DNA from: Oscillospiraceae bacterium
Lineage (GTDB): Bacteria; Bacillota; Clostridia; Oscillospirales; Ruminococcaceae
Reading direction: 5' to 3'
Assembly: GCA_029007035.1 (NCBI GenBank)
Contig: JAQXHC010000049.1
Span: forward strand, 1-64,000
DNA length: 64,000 nt
This document shows, piece after piece, positions 1-8,471 of this stretch (position 1 is its first letter; every line of letters begins with the position of its first letter). Under the pieces are notes generated by a model. It was not told the DNA's origin, did not search any database, and saw only the letters and a program-made list of their open reading frames with translations. A program made the position numbers and the translations under genes.

Positions 1-236
1 CTAAATCGGAATTTAGGGCAAATATCTGCGTAACTTGTTGAGGGAAACCCTTTTGAAAAAGGGTTCTCCCTCAAACTCCCTTCCTAAAACTTTAGCTCAT
101 TTTTTCTCAGAGGGGCTTAAGCCCCTCTGAGAAAAAATAAATAAAAGTCTTTGGAAAGGGGTCTGGGGAAGAACCTTTCCTCAGAAAGGTTTTCCCCAGC
201 AGGATTTCGGGTATACTGCCGTAAATTCCGATTTAC
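1..236. repeat. MITE-like non-coding element with terminal inverted repeats and three internal hairpins (may extend left of the window)
   Basis: TAAATCGGAATTTA at 2-15 is the exact reverse complement of TAAATTCCGATTTA at 222-235. Internal hairpins at 38-74, 100-137 (perfect 38-bp palindrome TTTTTTCTCAGAGGGGCTTAAGCCCCTCTGAGAAAAAA) and 163-199. Confidence 0.7.
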
Positions 237-441
237 GTTAGCATTGCGGTGAGCGGAAGCAAATTACAATTTCCGTGAAAAAAGCCTGAGTAGATTGCGG
301 TCTTCTCAGGCTTAACTTGTATACAGCATTTTTTTTACGGAATACATGATCAATTATACGTATACGGCTGAAAATGCGTAAGGGAAACATTCATACATAA
401 AAACGGGTTGATTTTATGAAAATTATTGTGGACAATTGTAC

Positions 442-470
442 TTGACAAACGGACAGATTTATGGTATAGT
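442..470 (+). promoter_or_regulatory. Sigma-70/A promoter, TTGACA-N17-TATAGT, for the ACT-hom operon
   Basis: TTGACA 442-447, 17-bp spacer, TATAGT 465-470. Confidence 0.6.
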
Positions 471-543
471 TATTGAGTAGAGTACAGTTGTTCTCCGACG
501 GCGGACGGATTTATCCGCAATTTTTGACGGGGGTGGCGATACG

Positions 544-984
544 TTGAAAAATTCTCAGCTGATTGTTGCGGACTCGAAAATACTTCCAGATGTCTTTACA
601 AAGGTTCTTGAGGTAAAGAAGCTGATGGCTCAGAAAGGCGAAAAAAGCTTTGCCTCTGCCTGCAAGCGCATCGGTATTTCAAGGAGCGCTTATTATAAGT
701 ACAAGGACTGCGTATTTTCATATGAGGAGCTTTTCACGCGCAAAATCGTGAATATTTATCTGCTGCTCAGCGACCGTCCGGGCGTTCTTTCGAGCGTTCT
801 CGTCTACCTGCACAGCCTGAAAGCCAACATTCTCACAGTCAATCAGAGTATTCCTGTGGACGGTGCGGCTGCGGTAAATATCTCGCTGCGTCTTACGGAA
901 AATTCAGAGAATGAGCTGTCGGATTTAAATTCAATCAGTATGCTTGACGGAGTTTCAGAGGTTAAGATCCTCTCCGCCGAGTGA
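544..984 (+). CDS. ACT domain-containing protein (UPF0735 type)
   Basis: ORF of 146 aa, TTG start; C-terminal ACT-like segment DRPGVLSSVLVYLHSLKANILTVNQSIP; immediately upstream of hom. Confidence 0.85.
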   Translation: MKNSQLIVADSKILPDVFTKVLEVKKLMAQKGEKSFASACKRIGISRSAYYKYKDCVFSYEELFTRKIVNIYLLLSDRPGVLSSVLVYLHSLKANILTVNQSIPVDGAAAVNISLRLTENSENELSDLNSISMLDGVSEVKILSAE

Positions 985-1002
985 TTTATCGGAGGTCTGA
1001 AT

Positions 1003-2139
1003 ATGTCAGTTAAATTTGCGGTTTTAGGTCATGGAGTTGTCGGCTCGGGAGTCGTTGAGCTGTTCTATAAAAATAAGGAAAGCATTGAAAAACGTGCCGG
1101 CACGGAAATGGACGTCAAGTATATCCTTGATCTCCGCGATTTTCCCGATTCTCCATATAAGGATAAATTTACAAAGGATTTCAATGATATTCTGAACGAC
1201 GATGAGGTCACAGCCGTTGCTGAATGTATGGGAGGCGTTGAGCCTGCTTTTACTTTTGTAAAGGCGTGCCTTGAGCGTGGAAAGAGCGTATCTACGTCGA
1301 ATAAGGAGCTTGTTGCTGAGAAAGGCGATATTCTTCTTGCTGCCGCAAAGGCGCACAGCTGCAATTTCTTCTTTGAGGCGAGCGTTGGCGGAGCGATTCC
1401 GATAATCCGTCCGCTTCACAAGTGTCTTGCTGCTAACGATATTTCCGCTGTTGCAGGCATTCTCAACGGTACGACGAATTTCATTCTTACAAAAATGTAT
1501 AAGGAAAATATGTCTTTCGGTGACGCTCTCGCTCTTGCACAGCAGCTTGGCTATGCCGAGAAAGACCCGACCGCTGATATCGAGGGTCATGACGCCTGCC
1601 GCAAAATCTGCATAATTTCGTCGCTCGTTTTTGGAAAGCACGTTTATCCGAAGAGCGTATTCACTAAGGGAATTTCGGAAATAAGCCTTGATGACGTAAA
1701 AAATGCTGATTCTATGGGCTTTGCGGTTAAGCTTATTGCATCTGTACGCAGACTTGATAACGGAAAAATTCTTCCCGCGGTCATGCCTATGCTTGTGCCG
1801 TATGACAATATTATTTCCAATGTCAACGACGTTTTCAATGCTGTTACTGTGGACGGCGACGGCATCGACAAGGTGATGTTCTACGGCAGGGGAGCAGGAA
1901 AGCTTCCGACGGCGAGCGCGGTTCTGGGTGACGTGATTGATTCGGTCAAGCATTCGGTTACGGTTTTCTCTCAGTCATGGGAGTCGTCCGACGATGACAA
2001 GTTTATCGAGCCGGTTGCGAATTTCAGCGCACGCTGGTATATCCGCGACAGCTCCGGCAGCCGCATTACCGATAAGGTTATGACCTTTGCAGAGGCGAGT
2101 GCTCTCGGTGCTGATTCGTGCATTCCCGTACTTGAATAA
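1003..2139 (+). CDS. hom: Homoserine dehydrogenase
   Basis: N-terminal GHGVVGSGVVEL Rossmann motif; GILNGTTNFILTKM and GYAEKDPTADIEGHDACRK motifs. Confidence 0.95.
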   Translation: MSVKFAVLGHGVVGSGVVELFYKNKESIEKRAGTEMDVKYILDLRDFPDSPYKDKFTKDFNDILNDDEVTAVAECMGGVEPAFTFVKACLERGKSVSTSNKELVAEKGDILLAAAKAHSCNFFFEASVGGAIPIIRPLHKCLAANDISAVAGILNGTTNFILTKMYKENMSFGDALALAQQLGYAEKDPTADIEGHDACRKICIISSLVFGKHVYPKSVFTKGISEISLDDVKNADSMGFAVKLIASVRRLDNGKILPAVMPMLVPYDNIISNVNDVFNAVTVDGDGIDKVMFYGRGAGKLPTASAVLGDVIDSVKHSVTVFSQSWESSDDDKFIEPVANFSARWYIRDSSGSRITDKVMTFAEASALGADSCIPVLE

Positions 2140-2141
2140 CT

Positions 2142-2215
2142 AAGGCAACACCGCACAAAAAACGCCTGACGGCTTTGCCCGTCATCTGCAAGGCGTGGTT
2201 TATCCGGTGATTTCA
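2142..2215. repeat. Degenerate copy of the aaggcaacacc repeat family
   Basis: AAGGCAACACC plus GGCTTTGCCCGTCATCTGC, resembling CGGTTTTGTACCGTATCTGC in the 62831-62915 copy. Confidence 0.5.
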
Positions 2216-2222
2216 TGAATGT

Positions 2223-2259
2223 AACAGGCGTTTCCAAGTATCCGGAAACGCCTGTTTTT
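2223..2259 (+). terminator. Intrinsic terminator downstream of hom
   Basis: AACAGGCGTTTCC-N8-GGAAACGCCTGTT perfect 13-bp stem followed by TTT. Confidence 0.8.
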
Positions 2260-2268
2260 GGAGGTTAT

Positions 2269-2757
2269 ATGGTAATTCACAACATTCCGCCTGTCTTTGA
2301 CGAAAACAGCAGAATCCTGATTTTAGGTTCATTCCCGTCGGTTAAATCGCGGGAAATGCAGTTTTTTTACGGTCATCCTCAGAATCGTTTCTGGAAGCTT
2401 CTTGCGCGTCTTTTCAATGATGATGTACCTGCAGATATTCCCGATAAACGGTCGTTTCTGCTTCGTAACCGGGTTGCTGTGTGGGATGTGGTCAAAAGCT
2501 GTGAAATCAAAGGCTCTGAGGACAGCAGTATCACCGATGTGACGGTCAATGACCTATCGATAATTCTCGGAAAGTGTGATATATCGCAGATCTTCTGCAA
2601 CGGAGGTACTTCTTTTTCTCTGTATAAAAAATACTGCGCCGACAAAATCGGACGACCAGCCGTGAAGCTTCCGTCCACCAGTCCTGCGAACGCAGCCTAT
2701 TCCATCGACAGGCTTTGCGAGCAATGGAAAATAATTCTGACTACAGATTCAAAGTGA
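2269..2757 (+). CDS. DNA-deoxyinosine glycosylase / uracil-DNA glycosylase superfamily protein
   Basis: ILILGSFPSVKSREMQFFYGHPQNRFWKLL and LPSTSPANAAYS motifs; start chosen at ATG 2269 behind GGAGG. Confidence 0.8.
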   Translation: MVIHNIPPVFDENSRILILGSFPSVKSREMQFFYGHPQNRFWKLLARLFNDDVPADIPDKRSFLLRNRVAVWDVVKSCEIKGSEDSSITDVTVNDLSIILGKCDISQIFCNGGTSFSLYKKYCADKIGRPAVKLPSTSPANAAYSIDRLCEQWKIILTTDSK

Positions 2758-3223
2758 GCTTTTTGCCCGATGCTTCGTATTTTTCAATCTTAACGCCGGA
2801 CATTTTGAACATTATCATTGATGCCTTAACGCTGTCGGTATCGGCATATTTATTTTCGCGATAGATTATGTGTCTGATGCCGCACTGGATTATCGCCTTG
2901 GCGCATTCGTTGCAGGGAAACAGCGTAACATAGAGCTTGCAGCCGTTCAGAGATGCGGTGCCGCTGTTGAGAATCGCGTTTAGCTCCGCGTGGCATACAA
3001 AGGGATATTTAGTGTTTAGAGGGGAATCTGACTCGCGCTCCCACGGCATTTCGTCGTCGCAGCAGCCTGTCGGCATACCGTTATATCCAACGGACACGAT
3101 GCGTTTATCGGCATTTACGATGCACGCGCCCACCTGTGTGGAGTTGTCTTTGCTCCTTTCGGCAGAAAGCATGGCAATGCCCATGAAATATTCGTCCCAG
3201 TCTATATAATCGGTTCTTTTCAT
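2741..3223 (-). CDS. dCMP deaminase family protein
   Basis: CHAELNAILN and PCNECAKAIIQ zinc-binding deaminase motifs; start at MKRTDYIDWDEYF with upstream AGGTGA. Confidence 0.9.
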   Translation of the reverse strand: MKRTDYIDWDEYFMGIAMLSAERSKDNSTQVGACIVNADKRIVSVGYNGMPTGCCDDEMPWERESDSPLNTKYPFVCHAELNAILNSGTASLNGCKLYVTLFPCNECAKAIIQCGIRHIIYRENKYADTDSVKASMIMFKMSGVKIEKYEASGKKLTLNL

Positions 3224-3488
3224 TCGGTTCACCTCATAATCAATTTTTTTTATTATACAATATTGAGTTATGAATGTCAAGACGACCGCTCTTAACCGGT
3301 TATATTTGGTAAAATTGCATAAATCGAATTGTGTGCAATGTGTGATAATCACGAAAATATTGAATTGCATAAGTTAGGGTTGACTTTGATTTCAGGTGAT
3401 GTTATAATTGTAATGGATATGTATGGTGTTTTTCCGTATGTATAATATGCTGAGCTTTGTCATTATGGAATTGAGGTGTTGCAGAAAG

Positions 3489-4517
3489 ATGAAGTGCCGC
3501 AGATGCAATGAAGAAGTTCCTGACGGAGTGCAGTTTTGCCCCTATTGCGGAGCGAATCTTGCAATGATGAACCGCACCGAAATGGAAAACGAACGTCTCA
3601 GAACCGAGGAAAACAACCGCAGGTCTGTGTCGCGTGAGTTCAGCAGCCATGAGCAGGAGCGTTTCGATGAAATTCTCCGCAGCAGGCAGAAAAAATCATC
3701 GGGTTCAAAGAAGCTTGTTCCGGTAATTATAGCCGCTGTCGTTATTCTATGCGGCGGTATAGGCGGATTTGTATTGATGCGTCCGTCCGGAAATGACGAT
3801 AAGGAAACGTCGCAGAATGTAAGCTCTGTTTCCGAAAGCAGTGCTGCTCCGGCAGAAAACAACGATTATATTGCTGCTCTCGATGATGAAATTGCCAATA
3901 GTCTTTCCGGAAACAAATATCGTGATGCGATTGCAGCTGTTGACAAAACAGCTTCCGAGCATTCGGAGAACAGCGATTTTGTTGCTGAATGCAATGCAAA
4001 AAAATGTGATATTTACACCAAATGGGTCGCATACGCAGAAAGTCAGGGAAATTATTTCGGTTCGGACGGCGCAGTTGCCGCTGCATCGGAGCTTGACGGA
4101 CTTTCGGGAAATGCTGATGTGGAAGACTGTATCGCAAGAGGCGTTGAATATGAAAAAGCAAACTATATCACGATTATCAATGCAAAGCGCGCTGAACTGG
4201 GTTATTCTCCGCTTGAAGAAGTTCCGGCTGTCAGCGGAATTGCAGCTTCAAATGTAAAAAAACTTATCGATTCCGGGGCTGATTCGGCTTCCTATGATAT
4301 TACAGAGGAGCTTAATACAGCTTTCCCCAAGTGGATGGAGTGGAAAACTTCCTCATCCGCAGGCACAGACGGAGCACAGAGCTTTGCTGATTCCCTTGAT
4401 AAAAGCGATGAAACAGGTGAATTCAATTCCAGCTTCGGATATATCGGAGTCGGTGCTGAATATAATAAAAAGAACAAATCGATTGCGTGGTATGTTATCA
4501 CGATAAGCGATAAGTGA
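3489..4517 (+). CDS. Zinc-ribbon domain membrane protein with CAP-like extracellular domain
   Basis: MKCRRCNEEVPDGVQFCPYCGANL zinc ribbon; single TM VPVIIAAVVILCGGIGGFVL; C-terminal NAKRAELGYSPL resembles a CAP/SCP N-terminus. Confidence 0.6.
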   Translation: MKCRRCNEEVPDGVQFCPYCGANLAMMNRTEMENERLRTEENNRRSVSREFSSHEQERFDEILRSRQKKSSGSKKLVPVIIAAVVILCGGIGGFVLMRPSGNDDKETSQNVSSVSESSAAPAENNDYIAALDDEIANSLSGNKYRDAIAAVDKTASEHSENSDFVAECNAKKCDIYTKWVAYAESQGNYFGSDGAVAAASELDGLSGNADVEDCIARGVEYEKANYITIINAKRAELGYSPLEEVPAVSGIAASNVKKLIDSGADSASYDITEELNTAFPKWMEWKTSSSAGTDGAQSFADSLDKSDETGEFNSSFGYIGVGAEYNKKNKSIAWYVITISDK

Positions 4518-4544
4518 TAAATGATTTTTTATGAGGTGACAATT

Positions 4545-5417
4545 ATGTTAAAAAAATGTGTGACTTTTATTGCGGCTGGAATCGTTGCTGCTTCCTGTAT
4601 GGCATTTACTGTGAGTGCTGCCGGTAATGAGACAGTTCCCGCTGCCGTTTATGCTTCCGAGAGCCTGAATAAGACGGCTTCCGAGGGTCAGATTACAATC
4701 AAGCTCAGTGCTGATGCTGAATATTTCAGCCTGCCTGCATTTACTCTGCTCTGTGGAGACACTGTTATCGGAGCAAAAAAGCTTGATGGTCTGGCGGGAG
4801 GAGCTAATTCATGGACATTCAAAAAGCTTGATACCGACAGCTCATATAAGCTCAAGGTCACCGTACCGAGCGGCTATCTCATTAACGGAAAATCTGAAAG
4901 CTTCACTCAGAGTGTAAGCGTCGGATCGACATACAGCTTTACTTTTAAAAAGCAGGAGACTCCCGAGACTGAGCCGCCTACGGAGGAAGAAACTACAACA
5001 AAACCTCAGGCAACCGAGCCAAAGCCGACTTCGCCTCCTGTAACCGACAGTCCCGAGGATAAGACCGAGCCGTCCAAGGAAGAGGATACTAAGCCTGCTG
5101 AGGAAGATAAGGGTTCCGATACCGATAAGAATGAAAGTGCTGAGACAACGGAATCATCCGAATCCGGCAATAGCAATCAGCAGTCGGACAGTGATAAGAA
5201 CACTTCCGACAAGAACAGCTCCAATAAAAATAATTCGGATAAAAACAGCTCAAACAAGAATAACTCCAATAAAAACGATTCCGACAAAAAGGATGACGGC
5301 AAGAAAGAGGATTCTGCTGATACCGGAGTTCAGCCGCCTTTTGTAGCTCTTGGAGCGCTTGGAGTTTGCGCTGTGATTGCAGGTGCTTGCGTTATCGGCA
5401 AGAAAAAGAACAAGTAA
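4545..5417 (+). CDS. Secreted/cell-surface protein with Thr/Glu/Pro- and Asn/Ser/Lys-rich linker and C-terminal anchor
   Basis: Signal peptide; SDKNSSNKNNSDKNSSNKNNSNKND low complexity; C-terminal DTG-hydrophobic-KKKNK sorting-like tail. Confidence 0.7.
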   Translation: MLKKCVTFIAAGIVAASCMAFTVSAAGNETVPAAVYASESLNKTASEGQITIKLSADAEYFSLPAFTLLCGDTVIGAKKLDGLAGGANSWTFKKLDTDSSYKLKVTVPSGYLINGKSESFTQSVSVGSTYSFTFKKQETPETEPPTEEETTTKPQATEPKPTSPPVTDSPEDKTEPSKEEDTKPAEEDKGSDTDKNESAETTESSESGNSNQQSDSDKNTSDKNSSNKNNSDKNSSNKNNSNKNDSDKKDDGKKEDSADTGVQPPFVALGALGVCAVIAGACVIGKKKNK

Positions 5418-5478
5418 ATCTGTCTGGCAGGTATAATCGTTTTTTGGCATAACATAATTGTGAATAAAATGTAAATTA

Positions 5479-5522
5479 TAGTCCTTATTCAATGGGTTTC
5501 TGTTGAATAAGGACTTTTTTTA
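5479..5522 (+). terminator. Intrinsic terminator
   Basis: AGTCCTTATTCAA-loop-TTGAATAAGGACT then TTTTTT. Confidence 0.85.
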
Positions 5523-5705
5523 TCCCCTTTGTAGAACCGGTTATATTAATCCTCTAAACGTTGATAGATAAAATTGCGAGAAGAAATTCTGACAGTCAAG
5601 TCGCCCATCGAGTATGTGCGACGACGAATAGCGCAATTAATGCCGCTATTTTGTCTATTGTTGTTTTGAGGATTAGTTATTATATCAAATATAAGGAGGT
5701 AGGTC

Positions 5706-6140
5706 ATAATCAGAAACTCAATCTGTACTGTATTTGGCGCACTGGGAGCTGCGGCTTCGTACCTTATTGGCGGTTTTGACGGCACAGTGATTACTTTGCT
5801 GATTTTTATTGTCATTGATCTGGTAAGCGGAATTACAGTCGCGGCGGTTTTCAGACGTTCGCCGAAATCTGAAAGCGGTTCGCTTCGCTCGTCGGTTTGC
5901 TTCAGGGGACTCTGCGGAAAGGGTATGATTCTTATGTTCGTTCTTATAGGCAGACGGCTTGACCTGTCCCTCGGCACGGATTATATCAGGGACGGCGTGT
6001 GTATTGCATTTGCTTCGGGCGAGCTGCTCAGTATAATCGAAAATGCCGGTATTATGGGAATCCCGATGCCGTCGGTCATTACAAAAGCAGTCGATTTGCT
6101 TGGAAAGGAGAACAGAAAAAATAATGATGAAAGGAATTGA
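5706..6140 (+). CDS. Phage-type holin (toxin secretion/phage lysis holin family), probable ATA/ATC start
   Basis: In-frame translation IIRNSICTVFGALGAAASYLIGGFDGTVITLLIFIVIDLVSGITVAAV; AGGAGG at 5694-5699; in-frame stop TAG at 5700-5702; next standard start is GTG 5787, inside the hydrophobic domain. Confidence 0.75.
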   Translation: MIRNSICTVFGALGAAASYLIGGFDGTVITLLIFIVIDLVSGITVAAVFRRSPKSESGSLRSSVCFRGLCGKGMILMFVLIGRRLDLSLGTDYIRDGVCIAFASGELLSIIENAGIMGIPMPSVITKAVDLLGKENRKNNDERN

Positions 6141-6903
6141 TGTTTCAAGACATCAGGGGGACATAAATTGGCAGAAGGTGAAAGATTCCGGAATCGAATT
6201 TGCCATGCTCCGTGCAGGATACGGAAAAATCGCGTCTCAGGAGGATTCACGGTTCAAGGCAAATTACAGCGGCTGCACGGCTGTCGGGATTCCATGCGGA
6301 GTCTACTGGTACAGCTATGCTCTCACCCCTGATGATGCAGTTAAAGAAGCTGAGGCGTGTCTTGCGGTCATAAAAGGGAAGAAGCTTGATTTTCCTGTTT
6401 ATTTTGATATTGAGGAAATGTCTCAGTTTGCACTCGGACCTGATAAATGCACTGCAATTGCGGAAGCATTTTGCCGCAAAATTGAGGGGGCGGGATATTG
6501 GGCGGGTATTTACAGCTATAAGTATTTCCTCCAAAGCCGTCTGATTCTTGAGATCAGAAAAAGATTTGCCGTATGGGTGGCTCATACCGGAGTTCACAGT
6601 ACTAATTACGGTCCTCAGTTCGGAATATGGCAGTACAGCCATAACGGTTCAGTTCCCGGAATTGACGGCAGAGTGGACTGTGATTACTGTTATATCGATT
6701 ATCCGCGTCTTATCGCAGAAAAGAGACTCAACGGCAGTGAGATAATGCCGCATACCCGTGTGTATACAGTTAAAAAGGGTGATTCACTCTGGAAAATAGC
6801 AAAGATGTATTTTGGAACCGGTACACGCTGGAGAGAAATTATGGAGTTTAACGGACTCCGTAATGAGACGATTTTTCCGGGTCAGAAGCTGAGAATACCA
6901 TAA
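6124..6903 (+). CDS. GH25 family lysozyme/endolysin with C-terminal LysM domain
   Basis: GIDVSRHQGDINWQKVKDSGIEFAMLRAGYG, FDIEEMSQF, IDGRVDCDY; C-terminal YTVKKGDSLWKIAKMYFGTGTRWREIMEFNGLRN LysM. Confidence 0.9.
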   Translation: MMKGIDVSRHQGDINWQKVKDSGIEFAMLRAGYGKIASQEDSRFKANYSGCTAVGIPCGVYWYSYALTPDDAVKEAEACLAVIKGKKLDFPVYFDIEEMSQFALGPDKCTAIAEAFCRKIEGAGYWAGIYSYKYFLQSRLILEIRKRFAVWVAHTGVHSTNYGPQFGIWQYSHNGSVPGIDGRVDCDYCYIDYPRLIAEKRLNGSEIMPHTRVYTVKKGDSLWKIAKMYFGTGTRWREIMEFNGLRNETIFPGQKLRIP

Positions 6904-6954
6904 AAATAAATCCACAACATATCCGATGCGGATTTTTTCTGAATACAAAAAAAG

Positions 6955-6988
6955 ACACGGCTGAAAATGAATCATGCCGTGTTTTTTA
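6955..6988. terminator. Intrinsic terminator between lysozyme and trkH
   Basis: ACACGGC-loop-GCCGTGT followed by TTTTT. Confidence 0.65.
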
Positions 6989-6989
6989 T

Positions 6990-7020
6990 TCAGGCAACAT
7001 CGCTCGGTTTTAGAGGTCTG
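6990..7020. repeat. Fragment of the aaggcaacacc repeat family
   Basis: AGGCAACATCGCTCGGTTTTAGAGGTCTGC, similar to the 62831-62915 copy. Confidence 0.4.
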
Positions 7021-7021
7021 C

Positions 7022-8458
7022 TTATTTTTTTCTTATTGCGAGCATCATGAAAATCGGATAGATCTCAAGGCGTCCGATGAGCATATCAAGGCTCAGCACT
7101 ACCTTGGAAAATGAATTCAGACCGCCGAATCCTCCATTTGGACCAAAGCGTCCTACGCCGAATCCGATATTGTTCATGCAGGTGATGACTCCCGATGCTG
7201 ATTCTTCGATTGAGTAGCCATTGAGAGAAATCAGCAGAAGTGACGTGATCATGATACATACAAAAAGTATCGCATAAGATGAGACGCCTCGCACAATGTC
7301 TTGTTCCACCGGTTTTCCGTCAACTTTAACGCTGACAACCGCGCGTGGATTTACGACATATTTAAGCTCCTTCATAGCACTTTTCACGAGGATAAGCCAG
7401 CGCGCAATTTTCATTCCGCCGCCTGTCGAGCCTGCGCATGAGCCGACGAACATCAGCACAACCAGAAGAGTCTGGGAAAATACCGGCCATTGGGTAATAT
7501 CCGCAGTTGCGAAGCCTGTCGAGGTTATCGTCGATGAAACCATGAAGAACGAGTGACGAAGCGCACTGCCGAAGCCGCCGTAGAATTTCATTATGTTAAT
7601 GGCGATTATTATGGTCGCCGAGATAATCAGTCCGAAGTAAACCCTGAGCTCCTCATTTTTGTAAACCTGAGAGAATTTTCTGATGAGCAGGTAATAATAC
7701 ATATTGAAGTTTACTCCGAAAAGTATGATAAATACCGCGATCACCATTTCAATATACAAACTGTTATAATGCCCTATGCTTGCGCTGTAGATTGAAAAAC
7801 CGCCTGTACCGGCAGACGAACATGAATGGATAATGCTGTCGTACAGCGGCATACCGCCGAAAAGGAGCATTATTATTTCAAGCAGTGTAAGTGAAATGTA
7901 AATACAGTAAAGAATCCTGGCGGAGTCGCTTGATTTGGTAACGAGTCTGCCGACCTTAGGACCGGCGCATTCGGCACGCATCATGTGCATGGTTCGTGAA
8001 TCATTGCTCGACATAACCGCAAGTACAAGGACGAGAATTCCCATACCGCCGAGCCAGTGAGTAAATGCACGCCAGAAAAGTCCCGATCTCGAGAGTGATT
8101 CAACATCGGAAAGAATGGTAGCGCCTGTAGTTGTAAATCCGGAAACTGTTTCAAACAGAGCATTGAAATAGTTTGGAATATCTCCCGAAATCACGAACGG
8201 AAGCGCTCCGATAAGCGAAACGAGAATCCAGGCGGCAGCTACGCTCACAAAGCCCTCCAATGAGAAAACTGAATTGTTTTTCGGTTTTCTGAAGGTCAGT
8301 GCAAAGCCGGTTGCAATGAGAATCGCCATCGGTATACCAAAGGCAAGATACACCTGATTTTCTCCGTATATCAGACCGACAATAACAGGCAGAATCATAA
8401 ACGCTCCAACCAGCTTGAGTATCTGTCCGATAATGAAAAACGTCATTTTATAATTCAT
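7022..8458 (-). CDS. trkH: TrkH family potassium uptake protein
   Basis: ETVSGFTTTGATIL, SSAGTGGFSIY, TSTGFATADI, CMNNIGFGVGRFGPNGGF selectivity-filter-like repeats. Confidence 0.95.
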   Translation of the reverse strand: MNYKMTFFIIGQILKLVGAFMILPVIVGLIYGENQVYLAFGIPMAILIATGFALTFRKPKNNSVFSLEGFVSVAAAWILVSLIGALPFVISGDIPNYFNALFETVSGFTTTGATILSDVESLSRSGLFWRAFTHWLGGMGILVLVLAVMSSNDSRTMHMMRAECAGPKVGRLVTKSSDSARILYCIYISLTLLEIIMLLFGGMPLYDSIIHSCSSAGTGGFSIYSASIGHYNSLYIEMVIAVFIILFGVNFNMYYYLLIRKFSQVYKNEELRVYFGLIISATIIIAINIMKFYGGFGSALRHSFFMVSSTITSTGFATADITQWPVFSQTLLVVLMFVGSCAGSTGGGMKIARWLILVKSAMKELKYVVNPRAVVSVKVDGKPVEQDIVRGVSSYAILFVCIMITSLLLISLNGYSIEESASGVITCMNNIGFGVGRFGPNGGFGGLNSFSKVVLSLDMLIGRLEIYPIFMMLAIRKK

Positions 8459-8471
8459 GAATTTACCCCAG

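Noticed and set aside
1024-1953. 309-aa ORF on the - strand
   Set aside because: Antisense shadow of hom, which has clear family motifs; basic low-information protein.
5205-5300. Short direct DNA repeats (aagaacagctccaataaaaataa...) considered as a CRISPR-like array
   Set aside because: In-frame Asn/Ser/Lys/Asp low-complexity coding repeat, no spacer structure.
5546-5977. 143-aa ORF on the - strand
   Set aside because: Overlaps the holin gene, which has SD and family features; no motif on the antisense strand.
5700-6903. Possible prophage
   Set aside because: Only holin and lysozyme present; no structural, packaging or integration genes within the window.
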